Part shown: one piece after another, positions 7,595 through 16,277 of the stretch
How the letters are laid out: the number at the start of each line of letters is the position of its first letter
How positions within the stretch are numbered: the stretch's first letter is position 1
Source of the DNA: Desulfobulbaceae bacterium
Lineage (GTDB): Bacteria > Desulfobacterota > Desulfobulbia > Desulfobulbales > VMSU01
Assembly: GCA_015231515.1 (NCBI GenBank)
Contig: JADGBM010000027.1
Coordinates: 1 to 32,844 of the forward strand
Direction: 5' to 3'
DNA length: 32,844 bases
Notes under the pieces: generated by a model
What the model was told of the DNA's origin: nothing
The model's input: only the letters and a program-made list of their open reading frames with translations
Database searches by the model: none
Made by a program: the position numbers and the translations under genes

Positions 7595-9307
7595 CTACCC
7601 AAAATGTTTATCAACTGTGGCAATTCTGCTGTGAATAGGCGGCACAACCAGATCATCAATCCACACATCCAAGACCGTTGGTCTACCGCAAGCAATAATA
7701 TCATCAATCAATTCCTGGCTCAGGGGATTGTCCATATCAATCCGAATGCCTCTTGCTCCGAGCCCTTCCGCTACCTTTACGAAATCCACCCGTGTAAAAC
7801 GGGACGGCAATCCTTCCGGTATCGGCTTTTTAAAGAGCCGACGCCCATGATACACCATCCCCAACATGGCATTATTAAAAACCACCCAAATAACCGGCAC
7901 CTTATGCTCAACTGCGGTGGCCACCTCAAACCCATTCATCAGAAACGAGCCGTCACCCACCATAGCCACCACCGTCCGGTCTGGCACCGCGAGTTTAGCG
8001 CCAACCGGCGCCGCAACGGCATACCCCATTGAACCAAATCCCAACGAGACAAAAAAAGAGTAGGGCTTACAAATGACCATGTGGCGGATGGCCCAGGCCA
8101 TGGTAGTGCCGATATCGGCAAAATAGATGGTGTCGGCGGGGCAATAGTGCTGCAGTTCCATAACTAAGCGCTTGGGATGGTAGAGATTTTCTCTGGTACT
8201 GATATCCTCCTTAACGATGGAGTGCCTCGCCTTGATTTTAGCAAGGTTCCCTGCCACATTCTCAGATGACCGTGCCGTACTCCTGGCCGATCGTTCATCC
8301 ACAATGGCCTTGCTGAGCTCTTTAAGGTTCATGCGGGCATCACCGACCAGACCCACCGAGGCACAGTAATTCCGACCAATTTTCTCAGGATCGATATCAA
8401 TGTGGATAAGATGGTCAGCTGGGCCGATCCGCTCATCCCATCCACTGGTCATCATCTCGCTAAAACTGGTACCAACCCCCAGGAGAACATCAATATCTTC
8501 TCCGGTAATATACTCTTTTGCCACCGGGTTTCCGGCAAAACCGAGCACTCCAAGGGAAAGAGGGTGGTTTTCAGGGAATACCCCTTTGGCCTTTGGTGAG
8601 GTAGCCACCGGCACCTGAAGGAGTTGGGCCAATTCAAGGAGTTCATAGGCGGCCCTTGACATTACAACACCCCACCCGGCAATAATAACCGGTCGTTTGG
8701 CCTTAACCAACAATTGGGCCGCCTTTCGGACCGCTTCCTCATCAAAGAGCCTGGTTGTAGACAGAAGGGTACAAATCCCCTGGTCGGTAACATCTTTTTT
8801 CATTAAATCAGTGGGCAGATTCAGGTGGGTCGGCCCGGTCGGGCCGGTCATGGCCAGACGTACCGCCTTTTGCAGCATATACTGAGCCCGGCTCTCGGTA
8901 ATCAGCATGCCGCTGTACTTGGTAAAATTTCGAAAAATATTGGTAATATTCACACCTTCCGCACCGGACTCCTGGATCGCCCCCTTTCCAAAGACCGAGA
9001 TGGCAACCTGGCCGGTAAGGGCCAACACCGGAACGTAGTCGGCGGAGGATGAAGCCAGGCCGTTGATCAAATTCGCGGCACCCGGCCCGGCCGTCGCGGT
9101 ACAAACACCAAGTCTGCCGGAAATCCTGGCAAAGCCGTCGGCCATAAAGGCCGCACCCTGCTCATGCTTGGCGATAATTGGTTTAATACCCGCCGTATTT
9201 TCATAGAGGGCCACATTAAGGTCTTCAATGGCCCCACCCGGAACCCCAAAGATATATTTGACCCCGAAATCACCCAACAACTTGATCATTAAGTCTGCAG
9301 TATTCAC
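7595..9307 (-). CDS. ThDP-dependent enzyme, acetolactate synthase large-subunit family
   Basis: A 570-residue protein with the three-domain ThDP fold: Pyr domain with catalytic Glu49 (KHEQGAAF), central Rossmann domain (about 190-330), and PP domain with the ThDP/Mg motif GDGSF (451-455) through Asn478-Asn479. The length fits acetohydroxyacid synthase catalytic subunits. The GTG start at 9307 follows AAAGGAG. The family also includes sulfoacetaldehyde acetyltransferase, oxalyl-CoA decarboxylase and other pyruvate-using enzymes. The usual small regulatory subunit (ilvN/ilvH) is absent and the next gene is a response regulator, so a biosynthetic ilvB role is not certain. The region around residues 106-120 differs from the standard family signature, which may mean another acceptor substrate. 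Confidence 0.75.
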   Translation of the reverse strand: MNTADLMIKLLGDFGVKYIFGVPGGAIEDLNVALYENTAGIKPIIAKHEQGAAFMADGFARISGRLGVCTATAGPGAANLINGLASSSADYVPVLALTGQVAISVFGKGAIQESGAEGVNITNIFRNFTKYSGMLITESRAQYMLQKAVRLAMTGPTGPTHLNLPTDLMKKDVTDQGICTLLSTTRLFDEEAVRKAAQLLVKAKRPVIIAGWGVVMSRAAYELLELAQLLQVPVATSPKAKGVFPENHPLSLGVLGFAGNPVAKEYITGEDIDVLLGVGTSFSEMMTSGWDERIGPADHLIHIDIDPEKIGRNYCASVGLVGDARMNLKELSKAIVDERSARSTARSSENVAGNLAKIKARHSIVKEDISTRENLYHPKRLVMELQHYCPADTIYFADIGTTMAWAIRHMVICKPYSFFVSLGFGSMGYAVAAPVGAKLAVPDRTVVAMVGDGSFLMNGFEVATAVEHKVPVIWVVFNNAMLGMVYHGRRLFKKPIPEGLPSRFTRVDFVKVAEGLGARGIRIDMDNPLSQELIDDIIACGRPTVLDVWIDDLVVPPIHSRIATVDKHFG

Positions 9308-9457
9308 GAATGCCTCTCCTTTGTGGTAATTTTCCTTTTTCCCACATTTATCTTCACATAACTACCAGCAGCTGGTAAATAGTTTTTCATCATTTCCCCC
9401 CCAGTTTTTTTCACAGCACATGCTATTGAGATGCTCTACCACAAAGGAGCAGTTATT

Positions 9458-10549
9458 ATGTTTACGTTTTATTATCGATCAGTTATCACCAGCTGGAAGA
9501 TCTATGGTCTTGGCAAGGTTTTTTTTGCCCACTTAATCGGTGAATTCTTCTTAAGAAGTATTGCCTTTACTTGTCTAGCCCTGGACAACATTTTTTTCCC
9601 TGATTTCCAAAAGAAAAAGGTTGTCCGGCCCATCTTTATCATCGGCCATCCCAGAAGCGGCACCACCTTCCTCCACCACCTGCTCACCTCTGGAAAAAAC
9701 ACAGTGGCCTTTAAGGCCTGGCACCTGCTCTTTCCGGCGCTTTGCGCCCGAGTCCTGCTTAAGCCCCTGGTTAACTCACTGGTAAAAAAAGGGAAAAGCG
9801 AAATCATGCCGGACTGGACCGGCCACCAGATGGCCCTGGAGAAGACCGACGAAGAAGAGATGCTCTTCCTGCATACCTACGACACCCAGTTTATCCCCAT
9901 CGGCATCCTTGGCTTTGATGACCGGGAGTATCCGGAACTTCGTTATAATGACCAGCAACCTTACGAATACAGGATGAAGTCCATGCGCTTTCTGGACGGC
10001 TGCTTCAAGCGGCAAATCCATTACACCAGCAAGCAGCAGATCATTGCCCAGACCCACTTTTCAACCCACCGGCTTAAGACCATGCTGGAGTTTTACCCGG
10101 ATGCCAAATTTATTTACATCCTGCGCAGCCCCTATCATGTGGTGCCATCCTACCTCTCCCTTCTACACAACTCCATCAAGTTCCGCTGGGGAATAGAGCC
10201 GGTGCCGGAGGAGATCCTGCAGCGCTATTACCAACGGCGTTACCAGGCCATCATCGATCTCTACCGCTACTTTGACACACTGCAAAAAAACAATAAACTC
10301 CCCTCAGATCGGGTTATGGTGTTGCCCTACGATCTGCTGATTTCAGATCTGACAGGAGCAGTACAAAAAATTGTCGATTTTACAGGAATCGAATTTGATG
10401 ACCATCTCCGGCAGCAGGTGACTCAAAGGGCCGGCAGCCAGAAAAAATATCAAAGGAAACATCAAGTCATGGACCTCAAGGAGTTCGGGCTGACAGAAGA
10501 AATGATCACCAGGGATTTTGACTTTATCTTAAAAAAAAGCGAATCATAA
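9458..10549 (+). CDS. Sulfotransferase family protein
   Basis: 363 residues from the ATG at 9458, which has an AAAGGAG site eight bases upstream; an in-frame codon at 9431 lacks one. The 5'-phosphosulfate loop is IIGHPRSGTTFLHHLL (residues 61-76). A 3'-phosphate-binding segment ILRSPYHVVPSYLSL lies near residue 220, and the C-terminal KYQRKH...LKEFGLTEE block is typical of Sulfotransferase_3-type proteins (PF13469). The N-terminus has a hydrophobic amphipathic stretch, perhaps membrane-associated. It should transfer sulfate from PAPS to a hydroxyl or amine of a glycan, lipid or small molecule. It is divergent from the ThDP enzyme and shares a 150-base promoter region. The acceptor is unknown. 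Confidence 0.85.
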   Translation: MFTFYYRSVITSWKIYGLGKVFFAHLIGEFFLRSIAFTCLALDNIFFPDFQKKKVVRPIFIIGHPRSGTTFLHHLLTSGKNTVAFKAWHLLFPALCARVLLKPLVNSLVKKGKSEIMPDWTGHQMALEKTDEEEMLFLHTYDTQFIPIGILGFDDREYPELRYNDQQPYEYRMKSMRFLDGCFKRQIHYTSKQQIIAQTHFSTHRLKTMLEFYPDAKFIYILRSPYHVVPSYLSLLHNSIKFRWGIEPVPEEILQRYYQRRYQAIIDLYRYFDTLQKNNKLPSDRVMVLPYDLLISDLTGAVQKIVDFTGIEFDDHLRQQVTQRAGSQKKYQRKHQVMDLKEFGLTEEMITRDFDFILKKSES

Positions 10550-10571
10550 TCTTAGCTTCGCAGCGGATACT

Positions 10572-11284
10572 TTAATCGGCAGAGGGAAATGCCACTCCCT
10601 GCTGGGCGTACCCCCCGTCAAGATCGACAACCGCCCCTGTCATCCAGGAGGCCTGATCAGATACCATAAATCCGGCAAGTTCGGCAATATCCTCTGCCCT
10701 GCCCACCCGACCGAGGGGATGATATTGCCCGAAACCAGCCATGAGTTTGGCCGACTCTTCCTTTCCAAATCTTTGCGCATGGTCGCCTGTCCCAAGGCTC
10801 CCTTAATTACACTGTACAGGGGCAAGCCAAGCATATGACGGCTGGCGGCGGCCGAACCGATATTGACGACAATCCCCTTTGAAACCTTTAAATATGGGAA
10901 GGCGCGAACAGTGAGTTCAAGCGTGTTGGTCAGATTGGCGTTAATCCCGGCTTGCAACTGCGCGTAGGCCATATCCTGTAAAGGCATGGGCACAATTGAA
11001 GGCCTGCTCAGTGCATTATTGACCAGGATATCCAGCCCGCCATGCCTTTCGTCAATCAGTGCGAGCAAAGGCGCAATTGTTGATTGGTTGTCGATATCAA
11101 AACAGCACGGAAAGGCTTGTCCCCCGCACTTAACTATTTCCTCCGCTACCCTTTCCGCCGAGGCCAATGTGCGACTGGTAATTGCCACGCGGGCGCCAAG
11201 ACTGGCAAGGTGAAGGGCGATTCCCTTGCCGATCCCGCTTGAACTTCCTGTGACCAGGGCTATTCGGCCATGTAACTTTTTCAT
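10572..11284 (-). pseudogene. Broken short-chain dehydrogenase/reductase
   Basis: From ATG 11284 the frame encodes a standard SDR N-terminus: TGSSSGIGKGIA cofactor loop, a DID motif, NNAL, and catalytic Ser then Tyr-x-x-x-Lys (YSVIK). After GALGQAT the open frame goes off-family and stops at 10640. Another frame resumes typical SDR C-terminal sequence (QRFGKEESAKLMAGF, then HPLGRVGRAEDIAELAGFM and GAVVDLDGGYA) and ends at TAA 10572-10574. Besides the shift, the expected RVNAIAPG-type segment of about 25-35 residues is missing, so an internal deletion rather than a one-base sequencing error is likely. It is the last gene of the TonB receptor/citrate-synthase-like operon, 14 bases after its neighbour. 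ATG 11284 was preferred to the adjacent TTG. Confidence 0.75.
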
Positions 11285-11298
11285 CAAAGTTCCCTTTC

Positions 11299-12120
11299 TT
11301 ACTCTCTTGCGGGAAGTGGTCTTGGCGCAATACCCTGGTAATCAATATCATTGCATTGCAGCGGGAAAAATGCCTCAGGAGGGTTGTCAGCCGCCTCGGC
11401 ATAACAGGCATGAACACCGGAATTCACCATCATGCTAGATATTCGATATATTTCTGTAGCATTAAAGCCTAAATCACAAAGAAAAGCCGTAAGGTATCCA
11501 GCTAAGTTCATACTTTCGTTGAATTTTTCACCAATGACTGCCTCAAGTTCGAGTGCAAGTTTAAGATGATCTCCTTTGCCGAAGTCTAATTGCTTTGCAG
11601 TTCGTAACATTGCCGCGACGCGCTCATCTCCTTTAGCCACGGGACGCCCATACCCAACGATGTTTGGAGGAGAAGTCGGACGACGTTGATGTTTACTTAT
11701 AATCTCCTCAGCTGAGAGGCCATTCTTGTGCATTTCCAGGGCCTCTGATATAAAATTTGTTGCCGCTAAAAGTGTGCCCGGCCCATACATATTTGAATCA
11801 GATGCAAGAGTCCCACTGCAAACCGCAGCAACTGGTGAACAGCGTAGTGTTCCAGCTAAACTGCCGATCTGATTACACCACACTCGGGCATCAGGCCAGC
11901 TCAGGCAAATAAAGAGTGCCTCAAACCAGTCTGCAATCCTACGCTCAGGCAAACGACCAGTAACATTAAGGATTAGAACCTGAAAAAACGTTGTGCTTCC
12001 CACCAGATCATCCAACATGGAATAGCCGCAATTATAAACAGCCTCGCCAATTATCCAGCCGCCCCTCTTAGTGAGTATTCGACCCCGAAGGCTATCCCAG
12101 AAAGAGGTATCAACTCCCAT
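11299..12120 (-). CDS. Citrate-synthase-like protein, second of pair
   Basis: About 273 residues from ATG 12120, directly behind the stop of the first paralogue (TAA 12122-12124). An in-frame ATG at 12162 would overlap. It belongs to the citrate synthase fold family: a SGTLASDSNMYGPGTLL block, a VGYGRPVAKGDERV block where normal enzymes have GFGH-P, and a late CDLGF segment. By eye the two catalytic histidines align with Tyr and Arg, so standard citrate synthase chemistry is doubtful. The length is near that of citryl-CoA lyases (about 270 residues) rather than the roughly 370-430 of citrate synthases. It may pair with the upstream homologue as a heteromer. The gene is richer in AT than the TonB receptor gene of the same operon. 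Confidence 0.65.
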   Translation of the reverse strand: MGVDTSFWDSLRGRILTKRGGWIIGEAVYNCGYSMLDDLVGSTTFFQVLILNVTGRLPERRIADWFEALFICLSWPDARVWCNQIGSLAGTLRCSPVAAVCSGTLASDSNMYGPGTLLAATNFISEALEMHKNGLSAEEIISKHQRRPTSPPNIVGYGRPVAKGDERVAAMLRTAKQLDFGKGDHLKLALELEAVIGEKFNESMNLAGYLTAFLCDLGFNATEIYRISSMMVNSGVHACYAEAADNPPEAFFPLQCNDIDYQGIAPRPLPARE

Positions 12121-12121
12121 G

Positions 12122-12955
12122 TTATTTCCCGGCGGCTTCATCAATAACGTAATTTTTTTCATCCAGAAAAGGCATGCTGGAGATAGGTTTGTTCAACATC
12201 TCCAGGCTATGAGCTAATAATCCAGGTGCACACATAATTTGATACAACCCGCCCCCCGCCCTTGGAGGCAAACCGAGGTCACAGAGAACAGCTCCAGCAA
12301 GACCTGTACTCAACCAACCCATTTCATGCGGTTTCAAAACATTAACAAAATCATTCCCCCACTTAATAGCAGGGCCACATGCAGACAATTTACTTAATAT
12401 CAAGGATATTTCTTGAGCTAAAGGATCAATCCCACCAAAACGAGAGCCAAAACCTGGGGCAATATGCCAATCGCCATCACTCTCACCACCCTTTTTTTCC
12501 ATCAAAAGAGTATTGGCAACCAAATCGGGAGACAATTTCATATTCTTCCGAAAAAATCGAATACTCTCCTCAACCTCTTCAGCCCCAAGGTGTTTACCGC
12601 TCAAAACAGAGAGAGAAATTGGCAAAAGATGTACTGGCTTTGTACGGCTCACAGCTGCATTCATCCCAGCCCTTGTGGCAGGATTCCTAGGACCGAGATT
12701 GATCAACGCAACCATTAATGTTTCTAAAAGCTTTCCTTGCGCTCGGGTCGGTAACTCGCCGGTAAAAAGAAGATAAAGCACGTCTACATAACCACGATTC
12801 TGAATAAGTTCCAATTGATCGTAGCCGTGGCATAGACATTTTTCGGCTAAATATGGGTTAGTGGAAGAAGGCAATTCATTCCAGATTTTTGTAACAGTCC
12901 TGACATTAAATCCTTCTGATGCTCTTTTCGCTTCCTTGATTTGTTTTCTTGCCAT
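12122..12955 (-). CDS. Citrate-synthase/citryl-CoA-lyase-like protein, first of pair
   Basis: 277 residues, starting at ATG 12955, eight bases after the TonB receptor stop. Family features are an SGKHLGAEEVEES block (His kept, matching the HGGA region), PGFGSRFGGIDPLA (normal enzymes have GFGH, here Ser) and CDLGLPPRAGG followed by APGLLAHSLEM, where the usual Arg is replaced by Cys. So one catalytic histidine seems kept and the second lost. The short length fits the citryl-CoA lyase group. It is followed by a second, more degenerate homologue and a broken SDR. I infer a two-subunit enzyme with unusual acyl-CoA chemistry or a non-catalytic partner. A role in the reductive TCA cycle is not supported by the neighbours. 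Confidence 0.7.
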   Translation of the reverse strand: MARKQIKEAKRASEGFNVRTVTKIWNELPSSTNPYLAEKCLCHGYDQLELIQNRGYVDVLYLLFTGELPTRAQGKLLETLMVALINLGPRNPATRAGMNAAVSRTKPVHLLPISLSVLSGKHLGAEEVEESIRFFRKNMKLSPDLVANTLLMEKKGGESDGDWHIAPGFGSRFGGIDPLAQEISLILSKLSACGPAIKWGNDFVNVLKPHEMGWLSTGLAGAVLCDLGLPPRAGGGLYQIMCAPGLLAHSLEMLNKPISSMPFLDEKNYVIDEAAGK

Positions 12956-12963
12956 AACTTAGA

Positions 12964-15090
12964 TTAATAGCTCCAGCGCACTTCCGCCCAGACTGCCCGG
13001 CTCTCCATTGGGTAGTCATTGGTAATATAGGCCCCGTAAGCTCCGGCACCGGCAACATACGGGCTAGACTCCCGGATATCCTCGTTAAAGAGGTTCCGTA
13101 CCGCTAGGGCCAGATCCACACGGTCAAGGACATTGGTACGCCGCAGAGTCAGGTTGACAAGCTCATAATCTTCAATATCTGGCCGGGGATCGCCGCTGGC
13201 CCGGCGCCGACCGGCCACCCAGTAAAACTGGCTATCCAGAGACCAGTCATTGGCAAAGGTCCAATGGGGATTGACATACAATTGCTGGGAAGGGGCATCG
13301 TTGGTGAGCTCACCGGTTTGCCGATCCTTGGAGCGCTGAAAGGCGTAGTTACTGCTGACTCGTAAGCCCTCCGCTACCTGCCATTCGGCTTCCACCTCAA
13401 AACCTTGCCCCTCCTGGTCCTTATAATTCTGGGCCTGTAAGATGCCGGGCGTGGCCGGATCAGCGACATATTCAATCAGGCCGTCAATGGTGTAGGTAAA
13501 AAGGTTGAGCTTAGTGCTCAAGTTGGTGGTGGGCTGATAGTCAAAGGCCAACTCATAGGTGTCAATGGTCTCCGGTTTCAGGTTCGGATTCCCCTTTGCC
13601 TGAGCGTTGTTCTGGAAATACTGCTCGCCAAAACTTGGCGCCCGGTAGGCCCGGCCGTACATAAGCTTGGTGGTCAGGTCATAGCGGGTCTCCCAGACCA
13701 GAGCGGCCCTGGGATTGGTGGTGGAACCGAAATCGTCATAATAGTCATAACGCACCCCACCCGTCAGAGTCCATCGTCTGGCAAAGTTCCACTCATCCTG
13801 CACTGAGATATTCCAGAGTTTGCGGCCGTGGTCCTCCATAAAGTTATACGGCGTGTTCTTGATGTTAACCAGTGGTCCATACTGTACCGCTACGCCAGAG
13901 CCAAAGTTCTTAAACTGGTCCGTATCCGTGTCAAAAAACTTCCAGCCCAGAGAAACCCGCCAGAGATGATCGAGTAAGCCTTTATAAAGAGCAGTAGTCT
14001 CCAGGCCGGTGTACTTAGTTTCGGCAATAGGATTGCCCAACATATAGGCCGGATACGTTGGTGTGGTAAGCTCAAAAAAGTTATTGGATTTGTTGTAGAC
14101 CGAATACAGCCGTAGGCTCAGATCCAGATCGTCGCTGAAAAACTTCTTATCCCGATACTCCAGATCACCCATAAAACCGCGACTGTCATTTCCACTGTTA
14201 TAGGTAATCACCTGCGTGGCACCGGGTCCCATACCGGCATTTTCTTGCCAGTAACCATAGAGCTTCAGGCTGAAGTTGTCTTTACGCAAGCCCCAATGGG
14301 TGGTCACCAGATCATACTCGGTATCCAGATGACCGGGGGTGTTGGAAAAGGCGGAAGCCCCGATGGCGTCGAGATAGTCACGACCTACCACCCGGTTGTT
14401 GTCGCCGCTGGTCTTCTGGGTCTCCACACTGCCGTAAAGATCCCAGCCGGCGTAAATGCCGCCGTGCTGGAGCCAGAGATCCGAGGTGTTAAAAGAGCCA
14501 TAGCGCATCCCGGCCTTAGTGCCGTCGATTTCAATGCCGTCCTTGGTAATCACGTTCACCGTGCCGGCAAAGGCGTCCGCCCCATGTACGGCCGAGCCCG
14601 GCCCCCGCACCACCTCGACCCGGGAGATCATGGCCACTGGCATGTGAAAAAGATAGGGACGGGTTCCTGTAATTGTTTCACTCAAAGGAATGCCATTGAT
14701 CAGCAGAAGGACCTGGGGGTTGACACTGGTATGGATGCCGCGGACCGACCAGATGGAAGACATGTAGGCGGAATTGGAGGGGGCGACATGCAGGCCGGGC
14801 ACGGTCTCCAGGATCTCATCCAAGGTGGTGGCCCCGATCTCTTCAATATCCTCCTTACTGATCACCGAGGCAACCGAAGGGGCCAAATGCACAGGGATCT
14901 GGGAGCCAGTGGCGGAAACCAGCAAGCGGTCGGCCCGATAGACATCCTCCTCTTGGGGACCACTGCCAAAGATCTTTTCAAAGGCGGAAATCTCTTCCGG
15001 GGAAACAGCTGACTGGTTGGATTTGGCTCCTGCAACCATTGGATAACTCCCTAATAAGATAGCCGCAGTCATGAGTAGTGCTTTTTTCAT
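12964..15090 (-). CDS. TonB-dependent outer-membrane receptor
   Basis: 708 residues from ATG 15090, which follows GAGGAGAGAAAT; the frame extends five codons further but without a better site. Residues 1-22 form a signal peptide ending in VAGA. The plug domain (about 45-165) has the SVISKEDIEEIG, LDEILETVPGL, RGI, VEVVRGPGSA and NVITKDG family motifs. The remainder is a 22-strand-type barrel with repeated aromatic strand ends and a C-terminal ...RWSY terminal strand. This type imports siderophores, haem, cobalamin or other scarce ligands using TonB energy. It leads an operon with two citrate-synthase-like genes and an SDR remnant, so a link to a carboxylate ligand or siderophore is possible but unproven. 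No TonB/ExbBD or ABC genes are near. Confidence 0.92.
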   Translation of the reverse strand: MKKALLMTAAILLGSYPMVAGAKSNQSAVSPEEISAFEKIFGSGPQEEDVYRADRLLVSATGSQIPVHLAPSVASVISKEDIEEIGATTLDEILETVPGLHVAPSNSAYMSSIWSVRGIHTSVNPQVLLLINGIPLSETITGTRPYLFHMPVAMISRVEVVRGPGSAVHGADAFAGTVNVITKDGIEIDGTKAGMRYGSFNTSDLWLQHGGIYAGWDLYGSVETQKTSGDNNRVVGRDYLDAIGASAFSNTPGHLDTEYDLVTTHWGLRKDNFSLKLYGYWQENAGMGPGATQVITYNSGNDSRGFMGDLEYRDKKFFSDDLDLSLRLYSVYNKSNNFFELTTPTYPAYMLGNPIAETKYTGLETTALYKGLLDHLWRVSLGWKFFDTDTDQFKNFGSGVAVQYGPLVNIKNTPYNFMEDHGRKLWNISVQDEWNFARRWTLTGGVRYDYYDDFGSTTNPRAALVWETRYDLTTKLMYGRAYRAPSFGEQYFQNNAQAKGNPNLKPETIDTYELAFDYQPTTNLSTKLNLFTYTIDGLIEYVADPATPGILQAQNYKDQEGQGFEVEAEWQVAEGLRVSSNYAFQRSKDRQTGELTNDAPSQQLYVNPHWTFANDWSLDSQFYWVAGRRRASGDPRPDIEDYELVNLTLRRTNVLDRVDLALAVRNLFNEDIRESSPYVAGAGAYGAYITNDYPMESRAVWAEVRWSY

Positions 15091-15203
15091 TATTTCTCTC
15101 CTCAATTGCTGTTGAGTAGGTCCGACTTTTACTGGGGGGTGAGCAAATTCAAATTTACAGGAAGAGAGGTCCCGGTATTTCAGATAGTCAAGTCATCTCC
15201 ACC

Positions 15204-15350
15204 TTACAAAGAGTCTAGATGTCCAAAACAACTTAAGTCAAGATTTTTTATGAATAGAGTTGCCTGACAAGGACAACTAGCGCAGCCAGTAGACAACATA
15301 ACAACCAACAAGACAGCGGATAATAGTTTTATGGAGTTCCTTATTCTCAT
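15204..15350 (-). CDS. Small predicted lipoprotein
   Basis: A 48-residue frame from ATG 15350. It has a basic start (MRIRNSIK), a hydrophobic helix and a lipobox-like LSTGC, so Cys at about residue 23 could be acylated. The remainder is short, with several cysteines and no known domain. The ribosome binding site is weak. It lies about 110 bases upstream of the TonB receptor on the same strand. It could be a real small lipoprotein or a chance frame. An upstream extension to 15449 has no signal-peptide sense. Confidence 0.4.
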   Translation of the reverse strand: MRIRNSIKLLSAVLLVVMLSTGCASCPCQATLFIKNLDLSCFGHLDSL

Positions 15351-15605
15351 AGAGAATTCCCATCCCATTCGTGGTTGGGATCTGATTACTCTGTTTAAGA
15401 TTACCATGGGACAAGACACAAGCCCCCCGAAGAATGTAATTTCAGACAAAAAAATAACGAGAAGAATGCAATAACGAAAAATTAATATAATTTAGATCTG
15501 TCAGTTTAAAATATTTTCCACTAAACAGAGCGTTTTGAGGAGATTTTAGTCCAATTGGCTACAACATTTTTTGAGTTATTGCGGATGGCAAAAAGGTCAC
15601 TTAAA
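15351..15605. other. Intergenic, AT-rich, no gene seen
   Basis: This stretch runs from the small lipoprotein candidate to the terminator behind tRNA-Asn. It is AT-rich and I see no conserved motif, ORF with a ribosome site, or RNA structure in it. It presumably holds the promoter for the lipoprotein/TonB receptor transcription unit. Confidence 0.4.
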
Positions 15606-15642
15606 CAAAAAAAAAGGAGTTAACCGAAAACGGCTAACTCCC
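15606..15642 (-). terminator. Intrinsic terminator behind tRNA-Asn
   Basis: On the minus strand a stem of 11 pairs with one G-U (ggagttagccg with cggttaactcc, loop tttt) is followed by a run of T residues (plus-strand A run 15606-15615). It sits just after the tRNA-Asn 3' end, so it should end that transcript. Confidence 0.85.
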
Positions 15643-15651
15643 TATTTTTAC

Positions 15652-15727
15652 TGGCTCCTCGAGCAAGACTCGAACTTGCGACAAGGTGATTAACAGTCAC
15701 CTGCTCTACCAACTGAGCTATCGAGGA
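15652..15727 (-). tRNA. tRNA-Asn (GTT)
   Basis: The minus-strand sequence folds as a full cloverleaf. The acceptor stem is TCCTCGA/TCGAGGA, the D arm has AGCTCAGTTGGTAGAGC, and the anticodon stem GGTGA/TCACC encloses loop CTGTTAA with anticodon GTT. The T loop is GTTCGAGTC. CCA is encoded at 15652-15654. It is followed by an intrinsic terminator. Confidence 0.96.
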
Positions 15728-15857
15728 ACACAAATTATCGCTCAGCAACAGCCGGGCAATATAGCAACTCAGAATTAAGTCGTCAACACTTTTAGAACAA
15801 AATTTTCCCTTGACGTTTGCAGGGGGATAAGCTATTTAGTCTACTTCTGTTTCGTGT

Positions 15858-15935
15858 CGGGGCGTAGCGCAGCCTGGTTAGCGCGCCTGCCTTGGGAGCA
15901 GGAGGTCGAGAGTTCGAATCCCTCCGCCCCGACCA
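15858..15935 (+). tRNA. tRNA-Pro (TGG)
   Basis: A full cloverleaf. The acceptor stem is CGGGGCG/CGCCCCG, and the D arm has GCGCAGCCTGGTTAGCGC. The anticodon stem CCTGC/GCAGG encloses loop CTTGGGA with anticodon TGG. The T loop is GTTCGAATC. The discriminator A and encoded CCA end at 15935. It is divergent from tRNA-Asn with 130 bases between, and is followed by its own terminator. Confidence 0.96.
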
Positions 15936-15955
15936 CACAACTAACCAATTATTAG

Positions 15956-15992
15956 AAGGGGTTACCGATTTAATGCGGTAACCCCTTTTTTT
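15956..15992 (+). terminator. Intrinsic terminator behind tRNA-Pro
   Basis: A perfect 12-bp stem (aaggggttaccg at 15956-15967 with cggtaacccctt at 15976-15987, loop of eight bases) runs into seven T residues. It is placed 20 bases after the tRNA-Pro 3' end. The following stretch to 16277 holds no gene that I can support. Confidence 0.9.
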
Positions 15993-16277
15993 GTGGGGGA
16001 ATTTCAAGTCTCCTTATAAAACAATCGGTTCCCGTCATCCATCCTTTCTTCGGGTTTTTCTGCCTCCAAAAATGCTGTTCAATAATTGACAGTTCGTTAT
16101 TCCTTTGTCCTCAAAAACAAGCAATTTGCTGCAACTAGCTTCGGACAAGCAGCCAACCGAGCAGATAATCTCCATAATATCAGTATGTTATTTAGCACTA
16201 CCAAAAAACAATAAAACTGGCGTTGATTTTGCTAGACAGTAGATTTCACACCGATTCCTACTTACTAGAGGACTACA

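Noticed and set aside
7595-9307. Naming the ThDP enzyme ilvB
   Set aside because: No small subunit or other branched-chain genes nearby, and several family members share these motifs, so the symbol was withheld.
14245-15012. 255-residue open frame on the plus strand
   Set aside because: It lies wholly antisense to the clear TonB receptor gene, has Gly/His-rich composition typical of a shadow frame, and no ribosome binding site.
12964-15090. TonB receptor as a B12 transporter (BtuB) under the riboswitch
   Set aside because: The riboswitch is almost 7 kb away with tRNA terminators and other transcription units between; nothing in the receptor sequence singles out cobalamin.
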